DNA from: Buttiauxella agrestis ATCC 33320
Lineage (GTDB): Bacteria; Pseudomonadota; Gammaproteobacteria; Enterobacterales; Enterobacteriaceae
Direction of reading: 5' to 3'
Length of the DNA stretch: 36,890 nt
NCBI RefSeq assembly: GCF_000735355.1
Contig: NZ_JMPI01000046.1
Span: forward strand, 1 to 36,890
Position numbers and translations under genes: made by a program. The notes beneath the pieces are model-generated. The model searched no databases. It had not been told where the DNA came from and was given only the letters and a program-made list of their open reading frames with translations. The stretch's first letter is position 1, and each line of letters begins with the position of its first letter. Positions 18,764 to 28,116 of the stretch are shown piece after piece.

Positions 18764-18792
18764 ATTCTAACAGAAAAAGAAAACGTTTGCGT
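18764..18792 (-). promoter_or_regulatory. PurR box and promoter of cvpA-purF-ubiX
   Basis: The minus strand reads ACGCAAACGTTTTCTT at 18792-18777, an essentially perfect PurR operator (consensus ACGCAAACGTTTTCNT). A -10 element TAGAAT lies at 18769-18764; the matching -35 would be ACGCAA inside the operator with a 17-bp spacer. PurR with hypoxanthine or guanine would block the promoter. The cvpA ATG is about 45 bp further on. Confidence 0.9.
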
Positions 18793-18814
18793 AGGGATTT
18801 CCTTCCCTCGCGTA

Positions 18815-18852
18815 AATAAATAATGGCGTTGAAAAAATGCTCAACGCCATTA
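18815..18852 (-). terminator. Terminator after dedD
   Basis: A perfect 12-bp stem, TAATGGCGTTGA (18821-18832) / TCAACGCCATTA (18841-18852), has an 8-nt loop; on the minus strand TTTATTTA follows. It ends the accD/folC/dedD transcripts before the cvpA promoter. Confidence 0.85.
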
Positions 18853-18883
18853 AAAATTTGCCCTAAATCCCGCCTCTGCGGGT

Positions 18884-19612
18884 TTATCTGGCCGTATAAG
18901 TCATCACCACGCCGTTCAGCCCGGAAAGCGAATTTAGCTCGCCCAATGAAGACTTAAGTTTGTCTTTCGAGGCATCCGGCCCTACCAGAATTCGGGTGAC
19001 TTTACCCTGAACTGGCGTTGACGGTGAGGTATAAGCACGGAACCCAGCGCCGCGTAGTTTACCAACAATTTCATTCACTTTGTCGGCATTCTTCAAGGCA
19101 CCCAGTTGCACGACGTAAGCTTTGCCGGTCGGTGCTTGCTCTGCAGTTTCTTGCTTCGCTGGTTTTGCAGGCTCCGGAGGCTGTTCGTTCATCATTGCCA
19201 GACGTTCTTCGGTTTGATCAACGGAAGCTTTGCTCTGTGGTTTTTCAACAGGCTTAGGTTTCGGTTTCTCAGCCACAGGTTTTGGCTTCGGCTGCTCACG
19301 GCTGACAGGCACTTCATCAATACCCGCTGCTCCGTCCCCAGGCAAAGAAGCGATATCAAGCCCTGGTGCTGCCGCTGTGCCTGCTCTCACCTCTTCGGCC
19401 GCCCCTTCAGGGGGTTGCGAAGGCAGTGCCTGAGTCGCGGCAGGCAGCATGTCTGGCTCATCGGTGTCACCCGGTTTTGGAACCAAAGGAATTGCTGCGA
19501 ACTCATCCTGATAATGCTTTTTCTGACCATCAAGCAGCCCTGGCAGGATAATGACCCCCAGTGCGACCAGAATAATGGTTCCGACTAATCGATTTTGAAA
19601 CTTACTCGCCAC
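18884..19612 (-). CDS. dedD: Cell-division protein DedD with SPOR domain
   Basis: DedD is a septal-ring protein: a short N-terminal cytoplasmic part, one membrane anchor (about residues 8-27), a long periplasmic linker and a C-terminal SPOR domain (about 163-242, from GKAYVVQLGALKNADKV) that binds denuded peptidoglycan at the septum. At 242 residues it is about 22 longer than K-12 DedD (220); the extra length is in the Pro/Lys-rich linker (about 105-160, with PKPKPV repeats). The start is GTG at 19610-19612, overlapping the end of folC by 11 bp, indicating translational coupling. Confidence 0.93.
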   Translation of the reverse strand: MASKFQNRLVGTIILVALGVIILPGLLDGQKKHYQDEFAAIPLVPKPGDTDEPDMLPAATQALPSQPPEGAAEEVRAGTAAAPGLDIASLPGDGAAGIDEVPVSREQPKPKPVAEKPKPKPVEKPQSKASVDQTEERLAMMNEQPPEPAKPAKQETAEQAPTGKAYVVQLGALKNADKVNEIVGKLRGAGFRAYTSPSTPVQGKVTRILVGPDASKDKLKSSLGELNSLSGLNGVVMTYTAR

Positions 19613-20870
19613 CTGCTTTCTCCGCGTCCAACGCTTCCATTACGTGGGCTACTGTATGAAATGAACCACACACCAGCACGGTATCATTTTCTGTGGCGGC
19701 CTTCATTGCGGCACGCCAGGCTTGCGCCACACTGCCATAGACTTCGCCCTGACCGAGATGTTCAATCAGTTGTTCCGCCGTGGCACCGCGTGGGCCTTCT
19801 AATGGAGCACAATACCAGCTATCAACCTGAGGCGACAAACATGCCAACGTGCCCGCGATGTCTTTGTCATGCAGCATCCCGATAACGGCCAACACGCGCC
19901 CGCGTTTTGGAAGTTGCTCCAGACGCCCGGCCAAATACGCCGCCGCATGAGGGTTGTGCGCCACATCAAGGATCACCAACGGCTCACGCGAAATCACCTG
20001 GAATCGCCCCGGTAACGTCGCTTCTTTAATGCCTTGAATAATAGCCTCATTGCTGACATTTAGCTCGCTGGCACGCAACGCCGCCAGTGCCGTCGCCGAA
20101 TTCGGCTGCGGAACTAACGGCAACGGTAATTCGCTCAGTTCGCCCTGGCTGTCTTTGAAGCTCCAGCTATTCTCACCAACGTGATAAGACCAGTCCACGC
20201 CACGGCGCAGCAATTGAGCGCCCTTCTCCGTCGCCACATCGGCAATGGTATGCGGCATATCAGGCTCGCCGACGATTGCCGGTTTCCCGCCACGGAAAAC
20301 ACCCGCTTTTTCACGCCCGATACTTTCACGATCTGGCCCCAGCCAGTCAGTGTGGTCCAGCGCGATACTGGTGACGACCGCCACATCGGCATCGACAATA
20401 TTGGTGGCATCAAGACGCCCGCCCAGCCCCACTTCAAGGATCACCACATCCACCGCCAGTTGCTTAAACAACAGTAGCGCCGACAAGGTGCTGTACTCAA
20501 AATAGGTCAGAGATGTCTCGCCACGCGCGGCTTCAATTTGTGCAAATGCCGCCGTGTGGTATGCCTCGTCCAGCTCTTCACTTTGCACGCGCACACGCTC
20601 GGTGTAACGCACCAGATGCGGCGAGCTATAAACACCCACGCTGTAACCGGCCGCCATCAACACTCTTTCCAGGGTACGGCAGGTTGTGCCTTTGCCGTTG
20701 GTTCCCGCCACGGTAAACACCGTTGGCGCGGGTTTCAGCACATCAAGCGTTGCGGCAACTTTTTTTACGCGCTCAAGGCCAAGCTCGATGGTTTTAGAAT
20801 GGAGGTTTTCCAGATAACAAAGCCACGTGGCCAAGGGCGACGTGGCTTGAGGAGTTTGAGTTTTTTCCAT
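19602..20870 (-). CDS. folC: Bifunctional dihydrofolate synthase / folylpolyglutamate synthase
   Basis: FolC joins glutamate to dihydropteroate to give dihydrofolate, then extends the glutamate tail of folates. The 422 residues equal the K-12 length. Mur-ligase family motifs are present: the P-loop TVAGTNGKGTTCRT (about residues 54-67), EVGLGGRLDATNIV, DHTDWLGPDRESIGREKAG and DVAHNPHAA, then the C-terminal ligase domain. It starts 66 bp after accD across a hairpin and overlaps dedD by 11 bp. Confidence 0.97.
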   Translation of the reverse strand: MEKTQTPQATSPLATWLCYLENLHSKTIELGLERVKKVAATLDVLKPAPTVFTVAGTNGKGTTCRTLERVLMAAGYSVGVYSSPHLVRYTERVRVQSEELDEAYHTAAFAQIEAARGETSLTYFEYSTLSALLLFKQLAVDVVILEVGLGGRLDATNIVDADVAVVTSIALDHTDWLGPDRESIGREKAGVFRGGKPAIVGEPDMPHTIADVATEKGAQLLRRGVDWSYHVGENSWSFKDSQGELSELPLPLVPQPNSATALAALRASELNVSNEAIIQGIKEATLPGRFQVISREPLVILDVAHNPHAAAYLAGRLEQLPKRGRVLAVIGMLHDKDIAGTLACLSPQVDSWYCAPLEGPRGATAEQLIEHLGQGEVYGSVAQAWRAAMKAATENDTVLVCGSFHTVAHVMEALDAEKAGGE

Positions 20871-20892
20871 GATGCCCGCTCTACGCTACGGT

Positions 20893-20928
20893 TCAAGAAA
20901 AAGGGCAGGACCTGTTTGGCCTGCCCTT
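20893..20928 (-). terminator. Weak terminator or attenuator between accD and folC
   Basis: The stem AAGGGCAGG (20901-20909) / CCTGCCCTT (20920-20928) has a 10-nt loop and is followed on the minus strand by TTTTCTTGAA. It lies 8 bp past the accD stop. It probably reduces folC-dedD transcription from upstream rather than fully stopping it. Confidence 0.7.
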
Positions 20929-20936
20929 ATTAACTA

Positions 20937-21857
20937 TCAGGCCTCGTGACCTTCTTCCGGTGCGGCCGGAACCACAATCGGTTCACGCGGCTCTTCCGGA
21001 TTCGGCGCTGGCTGATTTGTCAGTTTTGCCAGAATGCTTGCCAGTTTCAGGCGCATTTCCGGGCGGCGAACGATCATGTCGATCGCCCCTTTTTCAATCA
21101 GGAACTCACTGCGCTGGAAGCCCGGCGGCAGTTTTTCACGAACGGTTTGCTCGATAACACGTGGACCCGCGAAGCCGATCAGAGCTTTTGGTTCAGCAAT
21201 GTTCAGATCGCCCAGCATCGCGAAGCTTGCCGAAACGCCACCCATTGTTGGGTCAGTCAGAACCGAAATATACGGCAGACCGCGTTCCTGCATTTTTGCC
21301 AACGCAGCACTGGTTTTCGCCATCTGCATCAGCGACATCAGCGCCTCTTGCATACGTGCGCCACCGGAAGCGGAGAAGCAGATCATTGGGCAATTATCTT
21401 CCAGAGCCTGCTCCACAGCACGAACAAAACGCGCGCCCACAACAGAACCCATGGAACCGCCCATGAAAGCAAACTCAAACGCTACAGCCACAACTGGCAT
21501 GTTGTAGAGCGTACCTTTCATGACCACCAGCGCGTCTTTCTCGCCGGTTTCTTTCTGAGCAGATGCCAGACGGTCTTTATATTTTTTAGAGTCTTTGAAC
21601 TTGAGGATATCTTTTGGCTCAAGCTCACTACCCAATTCAAACATCGAGCCTTCATCTAACAGGCTGTGCAAGCGATCGCGCGCAGACATACGCATGTGGT
21701 GATCGCATTTTGGGCAGACTTCGAGATTGCGTTCCAGTTCGGCACGGTACAGAACCTGGCCACAGCTGTCGCATTTCGTCCACACCCCTTCAGGGATACT
21801 CGCCTTACGGGTAGGGGTGATATTGCTCTTATTGAGAATTCGTTCAATCCAGCTCAT
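20937..21857 (-). CDS. accD: Acetyl-CoA carboxylase carboxyltransferase subunit beta
   Basis: AccD pairs with AccA to transfer carboxyl from biotin-BCCP to acetyl-CoA, making malonyl-CoA for fatty acid synthesis. The protein has 306 residues (K-12 304, with a two-residue insertion near residue 8). An N-terminal zinc ribbon has Cys29, Cys32, Cys48 and Cys51. The crotonase-like carboxyltransferase fold follows, with [31 protein letters not shown] and [16 protein letters not shown]. The charged C-terminal tail differs from K-12. It lies 138 bp downstream of dedA, enough for its own promoter. Confidence 0.97.
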   Translation of the reverse strand: MSWIERILNKSNITPTRKASIPEGVWTKCDSCGQVLYRAELERNLEVCPKCDHHMRMSARDRLHSLLDEGSMFELGSELEPKDILKFKDSKKYKDRLASAQKETGEKDALVVMKGTLYNMPVVAVAFEFAFMGGSMGSVVGARFVRAVEQALEDNCPMICFSASGGARMQEALMSLMQMAKTSAALAKMQERGLPYISVLTDPTMGGVSASFAMLGDLNIAEPKALIGFAGPRVIEQTVREKLPPGFQRSEFLIEKGAIDMIVRRPEMRLKLASILAKLTNQPAPNPEEPREPIVVPAAPEEGHEA

Positions 21858-21995
21858 TGATGACCTTTCTGCTTGAACCTGGTCGATGCCAGTTTTTCTG
21901 TGGCAGAACTAGCTGCCCCAGACCATAAATGGTGCTCATTAAAACATAACGGCCCGCGACTTTGGATAAAAAAGTGGTCGAACCGCGCGATGGGG

Positions 21996-22655
21996 TTACT
22001 TTTGCAGGCGTTTGGCCGCACGTTTGTGGCGAATAATCTCAACCACGCCCGGCAATACCGACAATACAATAATCGCCACAATCAGTAATTTCAGGTTTTC
22101 CTGCACAATCGGCAAATCGCCGAACAGGTAGCCTGCGTAGGTAAACAGCAGTACCCACAGCAACGCACCGGCAACGTTATACATCGCAAAATGGCGATAA
22201 GACATATGCCCCATGCCCGCGACAAACGGTGCGAAAGTTCGCACAATCGGTACGAAGCGCGCGAGGATAATCGTTTTTCCGCCATGACGCTCGTAAAAAG
22301 CGTGTGTTTTATCAAGATAACTACGGCGGAAGATTTTAGAGTTCGGGTTACTGAATAGCTTTTCGCCAAAAAGCCGCCCAATAGTGTAGTTCACCGCATC
22401 GCCAATAATCGCGGCGATGACCATCAAAATCACCATGGTGTGAACGTTCAGATCGTTAGTTGGCAACGCCGCCAGCGCACCTGCCACAAACAACAATGAA
22501 TCCCCCGGCAGGAACGGTGTGACCACCAGACCGGTTTCACAGAACAAAATCAAAAACAGAATGGCATAAACCCAGACACCATACTGCGCTACCAACTCCG
22601 CCAAATGCACATCAATGTGCAAAATAAAATCAATAATGAAGCGGATAAATTCCAT
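21996..22655 (-). CDS. dedA: DedA-family inner-membrane protein
   Basis: A 219-residue membrane protein of the DedA/VTT family, same length as K-12 DedA. The conserved [17 protein letters not shown] re-entrant motif and the arginine motif [18 protein letters not shown] are present. The C-terminus is basic ([11 protein letters not shown]). DedA proteins support membrane potential and lipid flipping; undecaprenyl-phosphate or phospholipid translocation has been shown for relatives, and the exact substrate of this member is not established. It lies 26 bp after truA. Confidence 0.94.
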   Translation of the reverse strand: MEFIRFIIDFILHIDVHLAELVAQYGVWVYAILFLILFCETGLVVTPFLPGDSLLFVAGALAALPTNDLNVHTMVILMVIAAIIGDAVNYTIGRLFGEKLFSNPNSKIFRRSYLDKTHAFYERHGGKTIILARFVPIVRTFAPFVAGMGHMSYRHFAMYNVAGALLWVLLFTYAGYLFGDLPIVQENLKLLIVAIIVLSVLPGVVEIIRHKRAAKRLQK

Positions 22656-22681
22656 ATGCTATCTACCTATTTCGTCTGGCG

Positions 22682-23497
22682 TCAGTCTGCCAAAAAAAGG
22701 GGTCCCATTGGGGGTTTAGGCAACTCAAAATGTTCAGGGTAGTCCACAGAAACTAAGTACAAGCCTTCTGCTTTACCGGTTGCAGCTGCCAGCTTGCGAT
22801 CTTTTGCTGCCAGTAATTCTGCCATCCAGTTTTCTGCCTGATTGCCACAGCCGATTTCCATCAGGCTGCCGACAATGTTTCGTACCATATGATGAACAAA
22901 CGCATTGGCTTTGATATCCACCACCACGTAAGCACCGTAACGGGTCACGTTGATGTGCATCAGGTTACGCCACGGCGTGCGCGACTGGCATTGCACTGCG
23001 CGGAACGAGGTAAAGTCATTCTCGCCCAGCAAGCATTGCGCCGCCCGGTGCATACGATCGACATCCAGCGGATGGTAAAAATGCGTGACACCTTGAGACA
23101 TCACAGCCGGGCGCAGACGCTGGTTATAAATGACATAACGATAGCGGCGCGCCGTTGCACTAAAGCGGGCGTGAAAATCATCGGGCACATTTTTAACCCA
23201 ACGCACGGCAATGTCGCCAGGTAAATTCGCATTTACACCCAGTGTCCATGCCGCGTCTTTACGATCCATACGCGTTTCGAAATGCACAACCTGGCCGGTG
23301 GCATGAACGCCTGCGTCGGTTCGCCCGGCACAGAACACGTTGATTGGCTCATCCGCCACTTTCGAGAGCGCCTTTTCAAGCTTTTCCTGCACGCTGCGCA
23401 CTTCGTTCTGGCGCTGCCAGCCGTAATACTTACTGCCGTCGTATTCAATGCCAAGTGCAATTCTGCGAAGCGGGGTTTGCAGCAACTCGTCGGACAT
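22682..23497 (-). CDS. truA: tRNA pseudouridine(38-40) synthase
   Basis: TruA converts uridines 38, 39 and 40 of the tRNA anticodon stem-loop to pseudouridine. The 271 residues compare with 270 in K-12. The catalytic Asp is residue 61 in [15 protein letters not shown]. Other family segments are [30 protein letters not shown] and [16 protein letters not shown]. Its ATG overlaps the usg stop by one base (TAATG), suggesting coupled translation. Confidence 0.97.
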   Translation of the reverse strand: MSDELLQTPLRRIALGIEYDGSKYYGWQRQNEVRSVQEKLEKALSKVADEPINVFCAGRTDAGVHATGQVVHFETRMDRKDAAWTLGVNANLPGDIAVRWVKNVPDDFHARFSATARRYRYVIYNQRLRPAVMSQGVTHFYHPLDVDRMHRAAQCLLGENDFTSFRAVQCQSRTPWRNLMHINVTRYGAYVVVDIKANAFVHHMVRNIVGSLMEIGCGNQAENWMAELLAAKDRKLAAATGKAEGLYLVSVDYPEHFELPKPPMGPLFLAD

Positions 23498-24510
23498 TAG
23501 TACATATACTCCTGCACTAATTTTTCAGCTGTTTTCACTGCCATCAGTGCGCCGCCAAAGCGAACGTTATCGGCAACAGACCAGAATTGAATTTGTTCTG
23601 GCATACCGTAATCGTTGTGGATACAGCCGATGGAAAGGTGCGAGCTGCCGGAAGCATCGGAAACCTGAGTCGGGAAATCACCCTCTTCAGAAAGTTCGAT
23701 ATCTTCAAATTGAATATATGCGTCACGCGCTTCTTCTGAGGCAAGCGGGCGCATGGCTTCAAAGTTCACCATTTGCGCGTGGCCGTAAAACACCGGTGCC
23801 TGGACGAAGCTCGCAGAAATGATCACGCCTTCATCCTGCAAGACTTTGCGCACTTCGTTCACTAAGCGGCGCTCGACAGGAATGCTGCCTTCTGCATCAG
23901 GCATTAACGGCAGCATGTTGAACGCTAACTGGCGACCAAACAAATCGGCATCTACAATTGGCAAACCGTTCAGCAGGCGAGCACTCTGCCCGGCCAGCGC
24001 ATCGACTGCACTTTTGCCACGACCAGAAGCGGCCAGTAAATTAGTGACCTGAATACGGGATAAACCACCTTGTTCGATAAGCGGTTTCAATGCGGTCAAC
24101 AACTGGCTGGTCAGGCTGTCAGCCACGGCCACCAGATTGCGATTGCGGTATTCACCCAGCACGAATGGGTTCACATCTGGCACCACCAACGGTACGTCGT
24201 GTTCCATGGCGAACAAGCCACTTGAGTCGATAACCAGGCAACCGGCGTTAGTCGCTTCTTCAACATAACGCGCTGACGCTTCTGAACCCGCCACAAAGAA
24301 CGCGAGCTGAACCTGAGTCCAGTCAAATGATTCAGCATCCTGAACCATCACGGTTTTGCCTTCATAACGAATATTTTCACCCGCACTTTCATTACGTGCG
24401 AGGGCATACAATTCACCAACCGGGAACTGGCGCTCGGCAAGCAGTTCAATCACAGCTGCGCCTACGGCACCCGTGGCACCTAAAACGGCAATATTCCAGC
24501 CTTCAGACAT
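23497..24510 (-). CDS. usg: Aspartate-semialdehyde dehydrogenase-like protein Usg
   Basis: A 337-residue protein matching K-12 Usg in length. The N-terminal Rossmann fold reads [20 protein letters not shown] and the C-terminal dehydrogenase domain spans about residues 140-320. The position of the catalytic Cys in true Asd enzymes (NCT/NCS) reads VADSLTSQL here, with Ser, as in K-12 Usg. It is therefore probably not a working dehydrogenase; its role is unknown. It lies between pdxB and truA, the standard order, and overlaps truA by one base. Confidence 0.93.
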   Translation of the reverse strand: MSEGWNIAVLGATGAVGAAVIELLAERQFPVGELYALARNESAGENIRYEGKTVMVQDAESFDWTQVQLAFFVAGSEASARYVEEATNAGCLVIDSSGLFAMEHDVPLVVPDVNPFVLGEYRNRNLVAVADSLTSQLLTALKPLIEQGGLSRIQVTNLLAASGRGKSAVDALAGQSARLLNGLPIVDADLFGRQLAFNMLPLMPDAEGSIPVERRLVNEVRKVLQDEGVIISASFVQAPVFYGHAQMVNFEAMRPLASEEARDAYIQFEDIELSEEGDFPTQVSDASGSSHLSIGCIHNDYGMPEQIQFWSVADNVRFGGALMAVKTAEKLVQEYMY

Positions 24511-24580
24511 GTTGGTTTACTCCAGACTTAAATAGCAGTATCTCCCCGATAGCAGCACCGGGAAGATGAGAAGGATTGTT

Positions 24581-25717
24581 TTAACGCACCGCGTGATAGA
24601 TAGCGCCAAAGCCTAGCTTTTGCAGCATTGTTGCTGCCGCTTCATCATCACACTGAATATAGAGCGACGACCATTCACGACGTTCCTGATAGTTTTTGCG
24701 TAACTTGTCAAACTCACCAGGAATACCCGCGACTTTACGCAGCGGTGCATCATCGCGGCGCACATCATACACCAGATGAACCAGTCTTTTGAGTGTCGCT
24801 TGATCCAGCGGGCCATGCAGGGTAATACGGCCAAATTCGGGCGCAGGCAGCAACGTGTCTAAAGCCACTTGCTGCTTCAGACCGATAAATTCACTGAATG
24901 CTTCGAACACTTGCGTGGTGCCACGCGCTTTACCTTCCAGCGTATAACCCGCAATGTGCGCAGTGCCAATATCCACGTTATCGAGCAATGCGACGTTGAG
25001 CTCCGGCTCCGGTTCCCAGACATCGAGCACAACACTCAGATCCTGGCCTTTCTCCAGGCATTTCAGCAACGCGGCGTTATCAACCACCGGGCCACGGCAA
25101 GCGTTAATCAGAATTGAGCCAGGCTTGAGGCTGGAGATGAGTTTTTCATCGACTAAATGCAGCGATTTGTACGGGCCGTCTTTAAACAGCGGCGTGTGGA
25201 AGGTCAACACATCGGCTTCACGAACCAGTGTTTCCAGCGGCTGGAAATCACCGGATTCACCACGATCGCTGCGAGGGGGATCGCAAAGCAGCGTGCGCAC
25301 ACCAAAGGCTTCTAAACGCGCCTGCAAACGTGAACCCACATTACCCACACCAACAATGCCCACCGTGCGGTCAGTCAACTGGAAACCGTCACGTTCTGCG
25401 AGCATTAATAGCGAAGAAAAGACGTATTCAACTACCGCGATAGCGTTGCAACCTGGTGCTGCTGAAAAAGCGATACCCGCGTTCTCAAGGTAAGTTTCGT
25501 CAACGTGGTCACAGCCCGCCGTCGCCGTACCCACAAACTTGATTGCTTTTCCATCGAGTAAATCAGCATTCACTTTCGTTACTGAGCGCACCATTAATGC
25601 ATCGGCATCGGTCAGTTCAGACACGGGAATGGGGCGACCAGGAACGGCGGTGACATCGCCAAGACGGCTGAACAATTCGCGTGCATAAGGCATATTTTCG
25701 TCAACGAGGATTTTCAC
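24581..25717 (-). CDS. pdxB: Erythronate-4-phosphate dehydrogenase
   Basis: PdxB oxidises 4-phosphoerythronate with NAD in the DXP-dependent route to pyridoxal 5'-phosphate. The 378 residues equal the K-12 length. The D-2-hydroxyacid dehydrogenase fold shows the NAD loop [20 protein letters not shown], the catalytic Arg in [13 protein letters not shown], the Glu region [11 protein letters not shown] and the His in [16 protein letters not shown]. The C-terminal PdxB dimerisation domain follows (about 285-378). The start is GTG at 25715-25717, with CAGGTAAC upstream. It is divergent from flk. Confidence 0.96.
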   Translation of the reverse strand: MKILVDENMPYARELFSRLGDVTAVPGRPIPVSELTDADALMVRSVTKVNADLLDGKAIKFVGTATAGCDHVDETYLENAGIAFSAAPGCNAIAVVEYVFSSLLMLAERDGFQLTDRTVGIVGVGNVGSRLQARLEAFGVRTLLCDPPRSDRGESGDFQPLETLVREADVLTFHTPLFKDGPYKSLHLVDEKLISSLKPGSILINACRGPVVDNAALLKCLEKGQDLSVVLDVWEPEPELNVALLDNVDIGTAHIAGYTLEGKARGTTQVFEAFSEFIGLKQQVALDTLLPAPEFGRITLHGPLDQATLKRLVHLVYDVRRDDAPLRKVAGIPGEFDKLRKNYQERREWSSLYIQCDDEAAATMLQKLGFGAIYHAVR

Positions 25718-25818
25718 GTTAGTTACCTGTTGGTTAATCGTCGAGAATAAGCCCGATAGTGTGCCATAATCTGGCGTCCTGGCATACTTGAGCCGGGGGC
25801 TGACAAAGGATTAAGACT

Positions 25819-26823
25819 ATGCAACCCATTCAGGGGGCGACAGCGCGTCCTCCGGGGGAACCGCCCTCCACACATTCTGCGGCAGGCGAGTTTCCGCTTT
25901 CCACTGTGCAACGTACCGTACTGGAACGTTTGATTACTCGTATCGTTGCGCTAAACCAGCAGCAAAGCGCCGAAGTATGGGCGGGTCTGAAACACGACCT
26001 CGGATTAAAAAGTGAAACGCCTTTGCTGTCGCGCCACTTCCCCGCGGCTGAACAAAATCTTAATCAGCGCCTGAATCATGCCCAAACGACTCACGGCACG
26101 CGCCAGGTTGTTCAGCAGCTTAGTGAGCTTTTGCCCCAGGGGAATAACCGCCAGGCCGTAAGCGACTATATTCGCCAGAATTTTGGGCAGACGGCCCTCA
26201 GCCAGCTCACGCCAGAACAATTAAAAAGCGTACTCACGCTTTTGCAAAATAACCAGTTGGCTATTCCGCAACCGCAACAGCGCCAGGCAACCGATCGCCC
26301 CTTGTTGCCCGCTGAACATAATTCACTAAATAAACAGGTCGCTAAACTCGCTGCCGCAACGGGCGAGTCCAGTAAGTTAATCTGGCAGTCAATGCTTGAG
26401 CTTTCAGGAGTGAAAACGGGTGAGCTGATCCCGGCAAAACACTTTGCGTTGTTGACCACGTGGCTTCAGGCACGCCAGACATTGAGTCAGCAAAATACGC
26501 CGACGCTACATACTATTCAGGCGGCTTTAAAGCAGCCGCTCGAACCCGCTGAATGGAAAGAGATAACGGACTATTCGCAGCAACGTTTTCAGGCTACACC
26601 GCAAACGTTACTGACCACCGCGCAGGTGCAGGATATTTTGAATCAGGTGTTTTTAAAACGCGCCGAACGCCAGCCATCAGCGCTTGAAGTGCATCACATT
26701 CAGCCGATCGCCAGCCCAATCTGGGCACCGTTTATCGATCCGCTGAAAGCGATAAGCGCACGACCAGGATTAGCGCTTATCGCGCTGGTTGTGGTGATGC
26801 TTTTGTTGTGGATAGTGATATGA
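25819..26823 (+). CDS. flk: Flagellar assembly checkpoint protein Flk
   Basis: A 334-residue protein (K-12 331) with a long Gln-rich, mostly helical cytoplasmic region and a single C-terminal membrane anchor (about residues 316-334, LALIALVVVMLLLWIVI). In Salmonella, Flk prevents early secretion of the anti-sigma factor FlgM before hook-basal body completion. No enzymatic motif is visible. The ATG has AAAGGA about 8 bp upstream. It is divergent from pdxB and convergent with yfcJ. Confidence 0.93.
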   Translation: MQPIQGATARPPGEPPSTHSAAGEFPLSTVQRTVLERLITRIVALNQQQSAEVWAGLKHDLGLKSETPLLSRHFPAAEQNLNQRLNHAQTTHGTRQVVQQLSELLPQGNNRQAVSDYIRQNFGQTALSQLTPEQLKSVLTLLQNNQLAIPQPQQRQATDRPLLPAEHNSLNKQVAKLAAATGESSKLIWQSMLELSGVKTGELIPAKHFALLTTWLQARQTLSQQNTPTLHTIQAALKQPLEPAEWKEITDYSQQRFQATPQTLLTTAQVQDILNQVFLKRAERQPSALEVHHIQPIASPIWAPFIDPLKAISARPGLALIALVVVMLLLWIVI

Positions 26824-26826
26824 AAT

Positions 26827-26849
26827 TTGCCACCCGCGACGGGTGGCAA
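26827..26849. terminator. Stem-loop between convergent flk and yfcJ
   Basis: A perfect 10-bp stem, TTGCCACCCG (26827-26836) / CGGGTGGCAA (26840-26849), has a 3-nt loop and lies between the two stops. T-tracts are short; it probably serves both genes as a terminator or 3'-end protector. Confidence 0.75.
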
Positions 26850-26856
26850 TTGAAGG

Positions 26857-28038
26857 TTACTTGCGAAAAGCGATTAGCGTAACAACGATGCCCACGCCCG
26901 CCGAAATCGCCCCAGCTAAAAATACAGATGGGTATCCCATCGAAGTTGCCAGCAGCCCGGTCAGTGGCCCGGCGACACCGTACGAGATATCCTGAAACGC
27001 CGCATATCCACCAAGTGCCGTACCGCGCACTTGTGCCGGAACGCGTTTAACCACTTCAACTCCCAGCGCCGGGAAAATAAGCGAACAACCGCAGCCGGTT
27101 AACGCAGCACCTATTAATGCAATACCTGCGCCCGGTGCTTGCCACAGCAAAACCAGCCCGATGGTTTCAATCGCCAGTGACACTAATGCGACTCGCACAC
27201 CACCAAAACGGTCCGGCATCCAGCCAAACAGGACACGCATCAGCACAAATGCGCCACCAAATGCGGTGAGCGTAAAGCCCGCCCACGCCCAGCCGTTCGA
27301 CGCAAAATAGAGTGAGACGAAGGTGCCGATCACGGCAAAACCCACGCCCTGTAACGCAAGTCCGAGCCCTGGTTTCCAGATAAGGCCAATCACGGCAAAC
27401 AGAGAAGGACGCTCGCCTTTATGCGCAGGCACTGCGCGAACGCGTCCGTTAAACGCCCACGCCACCAAAGGCAGCGCGATAGTTGATACGCCCAGCGCCA
27501 CGAATCCCCATTGGCTGTTTAACAGCAAGCCAATGGGTGCCCCCGCCGCTAATGCGCCATAAATCGCCATCCCGGTCCAGGACATCACTTTGCCTGAGCG
27601 AGTCGGGCCAACCAGGCCTAAACCCCAGGTCAGATTTCCGGTCAGTAATTGGCTTTCGCCAAAGCCAAGAATCAAACGCCCCACTATCAATAAACCGAAT
27701 TTTGCCATTGCATCAACGGGCAACAACGCGGCCAGCAAATAGGCCACCCCAGCGAAAGCACAGGCGCACATCCCTTGCATGGTCGAGCGTTTCGCACCTT
27801 GCTGGTCGGCCAGACGCCCGGCATAACCTCGGGTCAAAACCGTCGCAAGGAACTGGATCCCAACAGCGATCCCGACCATGGTATTGCCGAAGCCAAGCTC
27901 GTGATGGACAAAAAGTGGAATAACCGGCAGCGGCAAACCCACCGTCATATAGGTGAGGAACACCGCAAAGGTCAGGCTAAATAAGGACTTATTTTCGGAT
28001 TTATTGTTTTGAAGCTGAGAATCATTTATTGAGGACAT
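26857..28038 (-). CDS. yfcJ: Major facilitator superfamily transporter YfcJ
   Basis: A 393-residue inner-membrane protein (K-12 392) with about 12 hydrophobic helices. The MFS loop motif [19 protein letters not shown] follows helix 2. It belongs to the YfcJ/YhhS group; an efflux role is inferred, and the physiological substrate is unknown. It lies downstream of fabB, separated by a strong terminator, so it likely has a separate promoter close to its start. Confidence 0.93.
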   Translation of the reverse strand: MSSINDSQLQNNKSENKSLFSLTFAVFLTYMTVGLPLPVIPLFVHHELGFGNTMVGIAVGIQFLATVLTRGYAGRLADQQGAKRSTMQGMCACAFAGVAYLLAALLPVDAMAKFGLLIVGRLILGFGESQLLTGNLTWGLGLVGPTRSGKVMSWTGMAIYGALAAGAPIGLLLNSQWGFVALGVSTIALPLVAWAFNGRVRAVPAHKGERPSLFAVIGLIWKPGLGLALQGVGFAVIGTFVSLYFASNGWAWAGFTLTAFGGAFVLMRVLFGWMPDRFGGVRVALVSLAIETIGLVLLWQAPGAGIALIGAALTGCGCSLIFPALGVEVVKRVPAQVRGTALGGYAAFQDISYGVAGPLTGLLATSMGYPSVFLAGAISAGVGIVVTLIAFRK

Positions 28039-28068
28039 ACTGCTACTCCTTGGCAGTCGTCATTATGC

Positions 28069-28100
28069 AAAAAAAACGGGGCGCACAAGGCACCCCGTTT
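28069..28100 (-). terminator. Strong rho-independent terminator after fabB
   Basis: The stem AAACGGGG (28074-28081) / CCCCGTTT (28093-28100) encloses an 11-nt loop that can pair further, and eight T residues follow on the minus strand (28076-28069). It ends the fabB message 17 bp past its stop. Confidence 0.92.
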
Positions 28101-28116
28101 ATTAACTTCACCGGAA

